9,114 nucleotides of DNA from Caldifarciminota bacterium (GTDB taxonomy: Bacteria; Hydrothermota; Tepidihabitantia; Tepidihabitantales; JAOUPE01), in contig JAOUPE010000046.1 of assembly GCA_029880025.1 (NCBI GenBank), positions 1 to 9,114 on the forward strand, written 5' to 3'. The position numbers and the translations under genes are program-made. The notes under the pieces are model-generated. The model had not been told where the DNA came from and searched no databases. It was given only the letters and a program-made list of their open reading frames with translations. Of the stretch, positions 1 through 5,936 are shown one piece after another. How positions within the stretch are numbered: position 1 is the first letter of the stretch; every line of letters begins with the position of its first letter.

Positions 1-720
1 TTCCTTTAAAACCTCGTCGCGATGAATATTAACCAAAGGAACTTCGGCGGTCGGTATCAAATAGAACGGGTCTTCTTTAAACCGATACATCTCATCGGCT
101 AACTTGGGTAAGGCACCAGTATTATAAAAACAGGTTTCAAGATTTAAGGAGGGCGGGCTGATTTCCTCGTAGCCGTGATTTTTTCTATGATAATCCAGGC
201 AGAAATTTATCAGGGCACGTTCTAAAAGTGCACCTTTTCCCTTGAAAAGAACAAACCGCGAACCAGCCAGTTTTGCTGCCGCTTTAAAATCAACAATTCC
301 TAACGTTTGAGCTAAATCCCAGTGGGCAATTGGCGGAAAATCGAATTTAGCAATTTCACCCCATTGGGCAATGATTTGGTCTTGGTTGCCGACTGATTGA
401 TGGATAACATTTGGAATATATTGAATTAAATTTTCAATCTCTTTTTCGATAACGGCAAGCTCGTCATCCATTTTCTTGGTTTTGGTGGAGAGCGCTTTTG
501 CCTCGGTCTGTTCCTGTTCGGTATTTTCTTTTGCCTTTCGTTTTTCGGCAATTAGGTTAGAAATCTGATTGTGGTCATGCTGCGCATCATCCCGTTCTTT
601 TATCAACCGGCGTCGTTCGTTATCCAGTGCCAGTAACTTTTTCAAATCAACCGATTCATTACGGCGCCGGATGATTTTGGCGACCAATTCTGGATTTTCT
701 CGAACGAATTTCAAATCCAT
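1..720 (-). CDS. serS: Seryl-tRNA synthetase, N-terminal 240 residues (3' end off window)
   Basis: Charges tRNA-Ser with serine in the cytoplasm. Translating the minus strand from the ATG at 720 gives an open frame to the window edge. It starts MDLKFVRENPELV, the usual SerRS N-terminus. A charged helical stretch follows at about residues 28-97, rich in Lys, Glu and Arg, which matches the antiparallel coiled-coil arm that binds the tRNA-Ser variable loop. The catalytic domain then begins, and the last visible residues hold LIPTAEVPLVNIHRDE (about 221-236), the class II SerRS segment containing the serine-binding TAE. Family members are about 420 residues, so motif 3 and the C-terminus lie outside. 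The segment joining arm to catalytic domain (IHQSVGNQDQIIAQWGE) looks shorter than the usual form with its VPxGxxExDN stretch. The start is 3 nt after the hypB stop, which suggests coupled translation. Product call is firm. Confidence 0.95.
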   Translation of the reverse strand, partial: MDLKFVRENPELVAKIIRRRNESVDLKKLLALDNERRRLIKERDDAQHDHNQISNLIAEKRKAKENTEQEQTEAKALSTKTKKMDDELAVIEKEIENLIQYIPNVIHQSVGNQDQIIAQWGEIAKFDFPPIAHWDLAQTLGIVDFKAAAKLAGSRFVLFKGKGALLERALINFCLDYHRKNHGYEEISPPSLNLETCFYNTGALPKLADEMYRFKEDPFYLIPTAEVPLVNIHRDEVLKE

Positions 721-723
721 CGG

Positions 724-1389
724 TTAACGCCTGTTCCTACGTTTACCAATTTCGCCCAATACCCAATCGACCCATTCCTCGATGCCTTCGCCAGTTTTAC
801 AAGAAATTTTAATCAACTTCAATTTTGGCTTCAATTTTTTTAAAGACTTTTCCAGATTGTCAAAATCGAATTGAACATAGGGCAGCAAATCAATTTTATT
901 CACCAGCAATAAATCTGCTTTAGAAAACATCAGCGGGTATTTTACTGGTTTGTCCGAACCTTCCGGCGTGGAAAGCATCATCACGTTATAATGAGTTCCT
1001 AAGTCGAATTCAGCCGGACAGACTAAATTGCCGACATTTTCGATAAAGAGTAATTCTACTTTACTCAAATCGATCTTGGGTAATGCCTGGGAAAGCATAA
1101 AGCCATCGAGATGGCATTGACCCTGGGTATTGATTTGAATACAGTCAGCCCCTTTTTTTAATAATCGCATGGCGTCTAAATTTCCTTTAATATCACCCTC
1201 GATGACAAATATTTTTTTATTGTTTTTAATTTTTTCAATTGTCTTTTCTAAAAGACTCGTCTTACCTGAACCAGGTGCCGACATTATATTTATTGCCGTT
1301 ACATTATTTTGGTCAAAGATTTTTCGATGGGATTGGGCTAAAGCATCATTTGAGGCAAGGACTTTCTGTAAAACTTTTATTTCGGTCAT
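724..1389 (-). CDS. hypB: HypB-type nickel-delivery GTPase for hydrogenase maturation
   Basis: SIMIBI-class GTPase that, with HypA, loads nickel into the large subunit of [NiFe] hydrogenase. The 221-residue protein has a Walker A/P-loop APGSGKTS (38-45), an EGDIKGNLDA segment (64-73), the family signature ENVGNLVCPAEFDLG (117-131) and the guanine-specificity NKID (164-167). The metal site at the GTPase dimer interface is complete: Cys92-His93 in GQCHLDG, and Cys124. It lacks the N-terminal CxxCGC motif and the His-rich stretch of some proteobacterial HypB, so it is the short form seen in many archaea and bacteria. A GGAGG lies 3 nt upstream of the ATG (1393-1397). It sits between the PorV-like gene and serS, with no hypA or hydrogenase gene visible. 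A role in urease or other Ni enzymes cannot be excluded, but the sequence is typical HypB. Confidence 0.95.
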   Translation of the reverse strand: MTEIKVLQKVLASNDALAQSHRKIFDQNNVTAINIMSAPGSGKTSLLEKTIEKIKNNKKIFVIEGDIKGNLDAMRLLKKGADCIQINTQGQCHLDGFMLSQALPKIDLSKVELLFIENVGNLVCPAEFDLGTHYNVMMLSTPEGSDKPVKYPLMFSKADLLLVNKIDLLPYVQFDFDNLEKSLKKLKPKLKLIKISCKTGEGIEEWVDWVLGEIGKRRNRR

Positions 1390-1392
1390 AAA

Positions 1393-1397
1393 CCTCC
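1393..1397 (-). promoter_or_regulatory. Shine-Dalgarno of hypB
   Basis: GGAGG on the minus strand, 3 nt before the hypB ATG at 1389. It supports that start and independent translation initiation behind the PorV-like gene, whose stop is 43 nt upstream. Confidence 0.7.
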
Positions 1398-1432
1398 AGT
1401 TTCCAGATTTTAATTTTCATGTTATCGGTTTA

Positions 1433-2557
1433 TTAAAATTGGTAGGAAAAGGAAAGTTTGTAATTCTGAGTCGGGAAGTCATAGATGAGATGGTCCAGGC
1501 TGATGTCGAAAGCGAATTTTTTAAATTCTATACCACCGCCAAAGGTTATTCCGATTTTATCGAATTTGCTGCCATGTTTGGTAAAAAGAAATTCGGGAAG
1601 TGAAAGATAGTCTTCTCGGTCGTTCTTTATTACTCTTACGCCACCGCGGGCACCAGTGAGGTCTTCAAAATAGCCGACTCGAGCGGTCAGAAAATTGTAG
1701 TAGGTAAGTTCGATGCCAAAGCTTTTCCAGGCTTCCTCATATTCATAGGATAATTCCTCGCCAAAGGTTTTCTTATCCTGTGGGTCATAGAACATACCAA
1801 CCAGGACTTTAGTAATCTCTGGTATCAGGGATAATCGGAAAAGATTGCTTCGTATCGGTTCGTATCTGATTCCTAATCTCAGCATCCGAGGTAACGGGTC
1901 AGAGGCGCCGGAAGTGGTATAAGCGATATTCGGACCAAGGTTCTGCAAAGCTGCACCAATTGTCAGCATACGAAACGGCTTGTATAGTACGCCAAAATCA
2001 AACGCCCAAGTCGTCCCGGTGCCACCAGCTTCAATACCCAGTTCCGGCATTGCTTTAAACACCCAATCCGGCACCAGAAAAGAGTATATGAACTTAAACG
2101 ATACACCAGCGCTGACTTGGGGGGCAAGTTTGTAGCCGTAACTAATACTCGGCGAAATATCAAAGGTAGTATACTCGCCTAAGTATTGACCTTGTTCATT
2201 TATCACATCGGTTTTACCGGTTGTGAGATAGATGATATTTAATCCCACGGTTCCTCGATCTTTTAGAGAACGAGTTGCGCCTAAGAACTCGTAATACATA
2301 TCCACATCCTCTGGTGCCAGTCCTGGTAACCAGTTGGCATGCTGCAGCGTCACCTCAGTGCCGCTCATAAAGCCAAGACCTCCGACATTATAATAGGTTG
2401 TAGTGGCATCATCGGCAACTGCGGTAAACGCACCACCTAAAGCGGTTGGTCTTGCCCCGGGCCAAATCATTAAAAAGACTGCCCCGGGGTTCTCTCCGCC
2501 TGGATAGGCGATGCTGAAAAGTATCGCCCCAACCAGACCGATTGCAGTGAATCTCAT
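1433..2557 (-). CDS. PorV/UPF0164-family outer-membrane beta-barrel protein
   Basis: Predicted FadL-like outer-membrane barrel of 374 residues. A hydrophobic N-terminus (about 1-18, MRFTAIGLVGAILFSIAY) looks like a Sec signal peptide. The family signature follows at 34-63: GARPTALGGAFTAVADD, then YYNVGGLGF, where most relatives have an NPAGL-like sequence. The rest is alternating polar/hydrophobic beta-strand sequence with many Tyr and Gly, ending LSFSYQF with a terminal Phe as in barrel proteins. Relatives include PorV, the T9SS subunit that carries C-terminal-domain cargo to the cell-surface attachment machinery. The window also holds a candidate cargo protein (6407-7693), which fits that role. 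Many paralogs exist in such genomes, so a true PorV function is an inference. It has a near-consensus promoter and an ideal Shine-Dalgarno, and leads hypB and serS. Confidence 0.82.
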   Translation of the reverse strand: MRFTAIGLVGAILFSIAYPGGENPGAVFLMIWPGARPTALGGAFTAVADDATTTYYNVGGLGFMSGTEVTLQHANWLPGLAPEDVDMYYEFLGATRSLKDRGTVGLNIIYLTTGKTDVINEQGQYLGEYTTFDISPSISYGYKLAPQVSAGVSFKFIYSFLVPDWVFKAMPELGIEAGGTGTTWAFDFGVLYKPFRMLTIGAALQNLGPNIAYTTSGASDPLPRMLRLGIRYEPIRSNLFRLSLIPEITKVLVGMFYDPQDKKTFGEELSYEYEEAWKSFGIELTYYNFLTARVGYFEDLTGARGGVRVIKNDREDYLSLPEFLFTKHGSKFDKIGITFGGGIEFKKFAFDISLDHLIYDFPTQNYKLSFSYQF

Positions 2558-2564
2558 AAAACGT

Positions 2565-2572
2565 ACCTCCTT
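2565..2572 (-). promoter_or_regulatory. Strong Shine-Dalgarno of the PorV-like gene
   Basis: AAGGAGGT on the minus strand, a full anti-SD complement, 7 nt before the ATG at 2557. It fixes the start and suggests high translation of this barrel protein. Confidence 0.8.
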
Positions 2573-2589
2573 AAAATCTAAAACAACTA

Positions 2590-2618
2590 ATTATAAAACA
2601 CACCTAATGATTCGTCAA
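2590..2618 (-). promoter_or_regulatory. Sigma70-type promoter of the PorV-like/hypB/serS transcript
   Basis: Minus-strand -35 TTGACG (2613-2618), a 17-bp spacer and -10 TATAAT (2590-2595). This is near consensus at ideal spacing. Predicted transcription start is about 2583, giving a leader of roughly 26 nt that carries the Shine-Dalgarno. It lies just after the rfbD stop (2633), so the barrel gene need not depend on rfbD transcription. No terminator is visible between the two genes. Confidence 0.75.
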
Positions 2619-2632
2619 GCGAAAAACGCAAC

Positions 2633-3469
2633 TCAGGACTTAAGGTATTGGGCTAAGGCTTTGCGCCAGGGACGGAGAAATTGACCAAAGGTTTTAATGT
2701 AGCGGTGATTATTTAAAGTCGAAAATTTTGGTCGTTTCGCCGCTCGTTCGAGCTGGTTAGAAGTTATCGGGATAATTTTATTTTTTAATCCTGTTAGCTT
2801 TATGATTTCACCGGCAAACTCGAACCAGGAGCAAATTCCCGAATTGGTGACATGATAAATACCAAAGAAATCGGTCTGGATTAGCTTGTGAATCGCCTGG
2901 GCTAAATCTACCGTATAGGTGGGTGAACCGATTTGGTCGTTCACTACCTCTAAAGTATCTTTTTCTTTAGCCGCATTTAAGATGGATGAAACGAAATTTT
3001 TACCGGCTTTGCCAAAGAGCCAGGAAGTTCGCACGATAAAAAATTCCTTCAATTTAGTTCGGACAATCGCTTCGCTTTGCGCTTTGGTCAAGCCATAGTA
3101 ATTAATCGGGTTGGATTCATCGTCTTCCAGATAAGGGACATCTTTGGCACCATCGAATACATAGTCAGTACTTATCTGTAAAAGCGGCGCCTTAATTTTT
3201 TGGGCACCCAGAACCACTGCCCAGGTGCCTTGAACATTAACCGCATACGCCCTCGATTTCGCCACTTCGCAACCGTCGACATCGGTATAAGCGGCTAAAT
3301 TAATTATTCGGTCTGGTCTCAGCCGCTTGATTTGGTTAACCGTCCTTGTGACATCGGTGATATCATTACCGGGCAGGTCCCATTCGATGACCTCGACATT
3401 ATTTTCTCTCAAGATGCGGCAAAGGTCAGTTCCTAACATCCCTTTGGCACCGGTCACCAGAATTGTCAT
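2633..3469 (-). CDS. rfbD: dTDP-4-dehydrorhamnose reductase (RmlD/RfbD)
   Basis: Catalyses the last step of dTDP-L-rhamnose synthesis, reducing dTDP-4-keto-L-rhamnose with NAD(P)H for cell-surface glycans. The 278-residue protein is an extended short-chain dehydrogenase. It shows the Rossmann GAKGMLG (7-13), NLAAYTDVDGCE (57-68) typical of RmlD, STDYVFDG (100-107) and the catalytic YYGLTK with Tyr125 and Lys129. Length is normal (about 280-300). No rfbA, rfbB or rfbC lies beside it, so it is detached from a full rhamnose cluster here. It is divergent from the rpsP operon. There is no Shine-Dalgarno before the ATG at 3469, and the likely promoter places transcription start only a few nucleotides upstream. 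A related NAD-dependent sugar reductase is the main alternative. Confidence 0.9.
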   Translation of the reverse strand: MTILVTGAKGMLGTDLCRILRENNVEVIEWDLPGNDITDVTRTVNQIKRLRPDRIINLAAYTDVDGCEVAKSRAYAVNVQGTWAVVLGAQKIKAPLLQISTDYVFDGAKDVPYLEDDESNPINYYGLTKAQSEAIVRTKLKEFFIVRTSWLFGKAGKNFVSSILNAAKEKDTLEVVNDQIGSPTYTVDLAQAIHKLIQTDFFGIYHVTNSGICSWFEFAGEIIKLTGLKNKIIPITSNQLERAAKRPKFSTLNNHRYIKTFGQFLRPWRKALAQYLKS

Positions 3470-3478
3470 TTAGTAGCT

Positions 3479-3507
3479 ATTATTACTTAGAAAATGGCAA
3501 AAGTCAA
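3479..3507 (-). promoter_or_regulatory. Promoter of rfbD, predicted near-leaderless transcript
   Basis: Minus-strand -35 TTGACT (3502-3507), 17-bp spacer, -10 AATAAT (3479-3484). The expected start point, about 7 nt downstream, falls near 3472, only 2-4 nt before the rfbD ATG at 3469. There is no Shine-Dalgarno in between, which agrees with leaderless translation. The call rests on consensus matching only. Confidence 0.55.
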
Positions 3508-3538
3508 AGGTGGTTTAATCTAATAATCATGCCATTTT
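3491..3538. repeat. 9-bp inverted repeat between divergent promoters
   Basis: AAAATGGCA (3491-3499) and its exact complement TGCCATTTT (3530-3538), separated by 30 bp. The left arm lies in the spacer of the rfbD promoter. The right arm ends 4 bp before the -35 of the rpsP promoter. The arm centres are about 39 bp apart. It could be a split operator coordinating both promoters, or a chance match in AT-rich DNA. Confidence 0.45.
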
Positions 3539-3542
3539 ATGG

Positions 3543-3570
3543 TTGACAAATCACTAAATCTTGTTAATCT
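3543..3570 (+). promoter_or_regulatory. Strong promoter of the rpsP operon
   Basis: Consensus -35 TTGACA (3543-3548), 16-bp spacer and -10 TAATCT (3565-3570), preceded by TGT (3562-3564), which gives an extended -10 (TGn). Predicted transcription start is about 3577, so the leader before the rpsP ATG at 3588 would be only about 10 nt, with no Shine-Dalgarno. Confidence 0.7.
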
Positions 3571-3587
3571 ATTGTTTAAATATAAAT

Positions 3588-3887
3588 ATGGTAAAAATAA
3601 GATTAAAAAGGATGGGCAAACGGAAGCAACCGTTTTACCGGATAGTGGTGATTGATTCACGACGCTCGAGGGACGGCAAATACATCGAGTCGGTTGGACA
3701 CTACAATCCGAGAGATAAAAAACTCATCGTAAACAAGGAACGAGTCGACTACTGGCTGTCCAAAGGCGCGCAGCCTTCGAATACGGCTAGACGGCTCTGG
3801 AAAAGATACCTAATTTCGGTTTCGTCCGAAGCAATCAAGACTGAAATCACGGAAACCGAATCCGCCGCAGGCGGCAAAAACGAATAA
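3588..3887 (+). CDS. rpsP: 30S ribosomal protein S16
   Basis: Small-subunit protein of the 30S body, needed for assembly. The 99-residue product begins MVKIRLKRMGKRKQPFYRIV, the conserved S16 N-terminus, and continues with the usual ESVGHYNPR and LSKGAQPS segments. The C-terminal 20 or so residues are a variable acidic/Lys tail. The frame is open upstream to a TTG at 3561, but that would add nine residues foreign to S16 and overlap the -10 element, so ATG 3588 is chosen. There is no Shine-Dalgarno upstream, only AT-rich sequence, which is unusual for a highly expressed ribosomal gene. First gene of the rpsP-khpA-trmD-rplS-rnhB-yraN operon. Confidence 0.96.
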   Translation: MVKIRLKRMGKRKQPFYRIVVIDSRRSRDGKYIESVGHYNPRDKKLIVNKERVDYWLSKGAQPSNTARRLWKRYLISVSSEAIKTEITETESAAGGKNE

Positions 3888-3893
3888 CCTCAG

Positions 3894-3900
3894 AAGGAGG
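3894..3900 (+). promoter_or_regulatory. Shine-Dalgarno of khpA
   Basis: AAGGAGG, 5 nt before the khpA ATG at 3906. This strong site contrasts with its absence before rpsP and trmD in the same operon. Confidence 0.75.
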
Positions 3901-3905
3901 AGAAC

Positions 3906-4145
3906 ATGGAGACCTTGAAAGAACTGATAGAATACATTTCGAAATCCCTCGTTGACAATCCCGATAAGGTCGAAATCAAAGAGATCGCCGGGGAAAAAAC
4001 ATTGATTTATGAATTAAGAGTTGGCGAAGGCGACCTGGGAAAGGTCATTGGTAAAGAGGGACGAACTGCTAAGGCGATCCGCTCGATTATCACCGCAGCA
4101 GCGATGAAACAAGGTAAAAGAGCACAACTCGAAATTCTCGAATAA
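3906..4145 (+). CDS. khpA: KH-domain RNA-binding protein KhpA (YlqC/UPF0109)
   Basis: Small cytoplasmic RNA-binding protein of 79 residues, the typical length. It is a single type II KH domain. The GxxG loop that holds single-stranded RNA is at GKEG (49-52), inside GKVIGKEGRTAKAIR (45-59), the most conserved part of the family. In Firmicutes KhpA pairs with KhpB/EloR and affects cell elongation and small RNAs. A partner is not visible here. It follows rpsP by 18 nt, the standard arrangement in the S16 operon. Identity is firm; its role in this organism is not known. Confidence 0.93.
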   Translation: METLKELIEYISKSLVDNPDKVEIKEIAGEKTLIYELRVGEGDLGKVIGKEGRTAKAIRSIITAAAMKQGKRAQLEILE

Positions 4146-4169
4146 GATTCGATTGCTTGCCGTCCCTCG

Positions 4170-4916
4170 ATGCTTTTTCAAATCATCACAATCTTCCCTG
4201 AATTCTTTTCAGGACCATTAGCCTGTGGTGTTTTAAGAATCGCTCACGAAAAAAAAATCGCCGGAATCGAAACCATAAACTTAAGAGACTTCACCCATGA
4301 TAATTATCGCACCGTGGATGACGCTCCTTTTGGTGGCGGAGCCGGCATGATTCTTAAACCGGAGCCGATATTTGAAGCAGTAGAAAAGATTAAACAAGAC
4401 GGCTCTCATTCCATTCTCCTCTCACCTCAAGGTCGTCGGTTTGACCAGAAAGTTGCAGCCGGATTATCCCAGAAAACCCATATTATAATAATCTGCGGTC
4501 GGTATAAAGGGGTAGATGAACGGGTTCGCAAATTTCTGGTGGACGATGAAATATCAATCGGTGATTATATTTTATCCGGGGGCGAAGCCGCCGCTTTGGT
4601 GATTATTGAAGCGGTTGTCCGATTATTACCCGGGGTGGTCGGTGATGAAGAATCAATCACTACCGATTCCTTTAGTCAGAATCTTTTGGATGCCCCTTAC
4701 TATACCCGACCCAGAGAGTTTCGAGGCTTAAAAGTGCCGGAAGTGCTTGTCTCGGGCAATCATGAAGCGATTCGGCAATGGCGTCGGTTTCAGGCATTAA
4801 AGGCTACCAAGGAACGCAGACCAGAACTCCTGCGCACCATTGAACTTACCGAAGCAGAAAAAAAATTCTTAGAAAGGAAGGAACCAGAAAATGGCGGTGA
4901 AGACGAAAAAAGTTGA
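4170..4916 (+). CDS. trmD: tRNA (guanine-N1-)-methyltransferase TrmD
   Basis: SPOUT methyltransferase that makes m1G37 in tRNAs read from G36G37, preventing +1 frameshifting; it acts as a dimer with S-adenosylmethionine. The 248 residues fit the family. Conserved blocks are IFPEFF (8-13), DDAPFGGGAGM (50-60), LSPQGRRFDQ (84-93), CGRYKGVDER (109-118) and IGDYILSGGE (130-139), the last three forming the trefoil-knot cofactor site. PGVVGDEES (154-162) and TTDSF follow, with Asp166 at the position of the catalytic Asp169 of Haemophilus TrmD and Arg151 matching Arg154. LLDAPYYTRP and GNHEAIRQWRR complete the pattern. It starts 24 nt after khpA with no Shine-Dalgarno. rimM, usually directly upstream, is absent. 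Its end overlaps rplS by 26 nt. Codons for HEKKI form a run of nine A (4249-4257). Confidence 0.97.
   Translation: MLFQIITIFPEFFSGPLACGVLRIAHEKKIAGIETINLRDFTHDNYRTVDDAPFGGGAGMILKPEPIFEAVEKIKQDGSHSILLSPQGRRFDQKVAAGLSQKTHIIIICGRYKGVDERVRKFLVDDEISIGDYILSGGEAAALVIIEAVVRLLPGVVGDEESITTDSFSQNLLDAPYYTRPREFRGLKVPEVLVSGNHEAIRQWRRFQALKATKERRPELLRTIELTEAEKKFLERKEPENGGEDEKS
4874..4881 (+). promoter_or_regulatory. Shine-Dalgarno of rplS inside trmD
   Basis: AAGGAAGG-type purine run within the trmD coding sequence, about 9 nt before the rplS ATG at 4891. It supports that start in spite of the 26-nt overlap with trmD. Confidence 0.55.
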
Positions 4917-5298
4917 AAAGAAAAAGAAGACCGAAAAAAAAGAAGCTGAAACGCATAAAGAACCGATTCCAAAGTTTGAACCGGGCGATATGATTAAAGT
5001 CTATCACAAAATCTATGAAGGTGACCGAGAGCGAATCCAGACCTTTCAAGGCACGGTATTACAGATTCGTGGTGTGGGCGAATCCAAAACCTTCACGGTC
5101 CGTAAGATGAGTCGAGGAATCGGCGTCGAAAGAATTTTTCCGATTACCTCACCAATGATTACCAAAATTGAATTGAAGAAACATACCAAAGTTCGCCGCG
5201 CCAAGTTATTTTATTTGCGCGGTAAAAAAGGGCGTGCGGCAAAATTAAAAGAACACCGGATTGAGAAAGAATCTCGACCAAAAGCTGTGGAAGTATAA
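4891..5298 (+). CDS. rplS: 50S ribosomal protein L19
   Basis: Large-subunit protein at the 30S-50S interface. The core shows FEPGDMIKVYHKIYEGDRER (29-48), FQGTVLQIRG (52-61), FTVRKMSRGIGVERIFP (68-84), SP at 87-88 and VRRAKLFYLR (101-110), all diagnostic. At 135 residues it is longer than usual (about 115) because of an N-terminal Lys/Glu-rich extension of about 25 residues (1-28) and a basic C-terminal tail. The extension is encoded by A-rich DNA including a run of eight A (4934-4941). The start overlaps trmD by 26 nt and the end overlaps rnhB by 38 nt, consistent with translational coupling. The extension may be real, since the Shine-Dalgarno precedes it. Confidence 0.97.
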   Translation: MAVKTKKVEKKKKTEKKEAETHKEPIPKFEPGDMIKVYHKIYEGDRERIQTFQGTVLQIRGVGESKTFTVRKMSRGIGVERIFPITSPMITKIELKKHTKVRRAKLFYLRGKKGRAAKLKEHRIEKESRPKAVEV

Positions 5299-5893
5299 TA
5301 ATCTTATCTTCTGCGGAGTTGATGAAGTCGGCAGAGGTTCGCTGGCTGGACCAGTGGTTGCCGCCGCAGTCATTTTACCCAGAAACATCAGGCTCAAGGG
5401 AGTCAGAGATTCTAAAGAGCTGACGCCACGCCAACGTTCTTTACTTTTCCCAAAAATTAAATCCGGTGCGATCAGTCTTGGCATCGGCATCGTCAATAAT
5501 AAAATAATCGACCAAATCAATATCCGAAATGCCTCATTTTTAGCGATGAAAAAGGCAATCGCAAAACTCAAGGTCAGACCGGATTTGGCGCTGGTGGATG
5601 GTTTTTCCATTCCTGATTTAACGATTGACAATAATGGCATTACCCGAGGCGATAAAAAGAGTCTTTCCATTGCCTGTGCCTCAATCATCGCAAAAGTCAT
5701 CCGGGATGAGATTATGAAAAGATTTCACCAATATTATCCGGATTACGGCTTTGCCAAACATAAGGGTTATCCAACCAGGCGACATATTCAAGCCTTGAAA
5801 TTTTTTGGACCAACTCCGATACACCGACAAACTTTTGCCCCAGTGAAAAATTGCACATTCACAGATGAGCACAGATTATCTGTGCCAATCTGA
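5261..5893 (+). CDS. rnhB: Ribonuclease HII
   Basis: Cleaves RNA in RNA-DNA hybrids and at single ribonucleotides in duplex DNA. The catalytic motif GVDEVGRG puts Asp21 and Glu22 first, followed by LAGPVVAAAV (28-37), RDSKELT (49-55), LVDG (Asp113), GDKKS (Asp131) and SIACASIIAKVIRDEIM (136-152, with Asp149), then YGFAKHKGYPT and HRQTFAPVK. The start chosen is TTG 5261, which gives a normal N-terminus (LDQKLWKYNNLIFCGVDEVG) and overlaps rplS by 38 nt. No good Shine-Dalgarno is seen and no ATG lies before the active site. Family homology ends near residue 197. The last ten residues (201-210) are read from a palindromic repeat that seems to have replaced the original stop. Confidence 0.94.
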   Translation: MRKNLDQKLWKYNNLIFCGVDEVGRGSLAGPVVAAAVILPRNIRLKGVRDSKELTPRQRSLLFPKIKSGAISLGIGIVNNKIIDQINIRNASFLAMKKAIAKLKVRPDLALVDGFSIPDLTIDNNGITRGDKKSLSIACASIIAKVIRDEIMKRFHQYYPDYGFAKHKGYPTRRHIQALKFFGPTPIHRQTFAPVKNCTFTDEHRLSVPI

Positions 5894-5936
5894 GATAAAA
5901 ATCTGGACCCATCTGTGTCCACCGATGTTAATATCC
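5858..5936. repeat. ATCTGTG-type palindromic repeat at the rnhB/yraN junction
   Basis: Perfect inverted repeat GCACAGAT (5869-5876) / ATCTGTGC (5878-5885) around a single T, extended outward with few mismatches by CACAGATG (5860-5867) and AATCTG (5887-5892). More ATCTG units follow, so copies start at 5878, 5888, 5901 and 5911. Similar CACAGAT/ATCTGTG arrays are, from general knowledge, common interspersed repeats in several bacterial phyla; copy number in this genome cannot be seen. It supplies the end of rnhB and the DNA directly before yraN. Confidence 0.7.

Noticed and set aside
1169..1603. Plus-strand 144-codon open frame
   Set aside because: It runs antisense across hypB and the end of the PorV-like gene, both clear family members; its translation shows no recognisable domain.
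3561..3587. TTG 3561 as the start of rpsP
   Set aside because: It adds nine residues not found in S16 and begins inside the promoter; ATG 3588 gives the standard N-terminus.
5865..5936. ATG 5865 as the start of yraN
   Set aside because: The extra residues are translated from the ATCTGTG repeat and overlap rnhB; family homology starts at ATG 5937.
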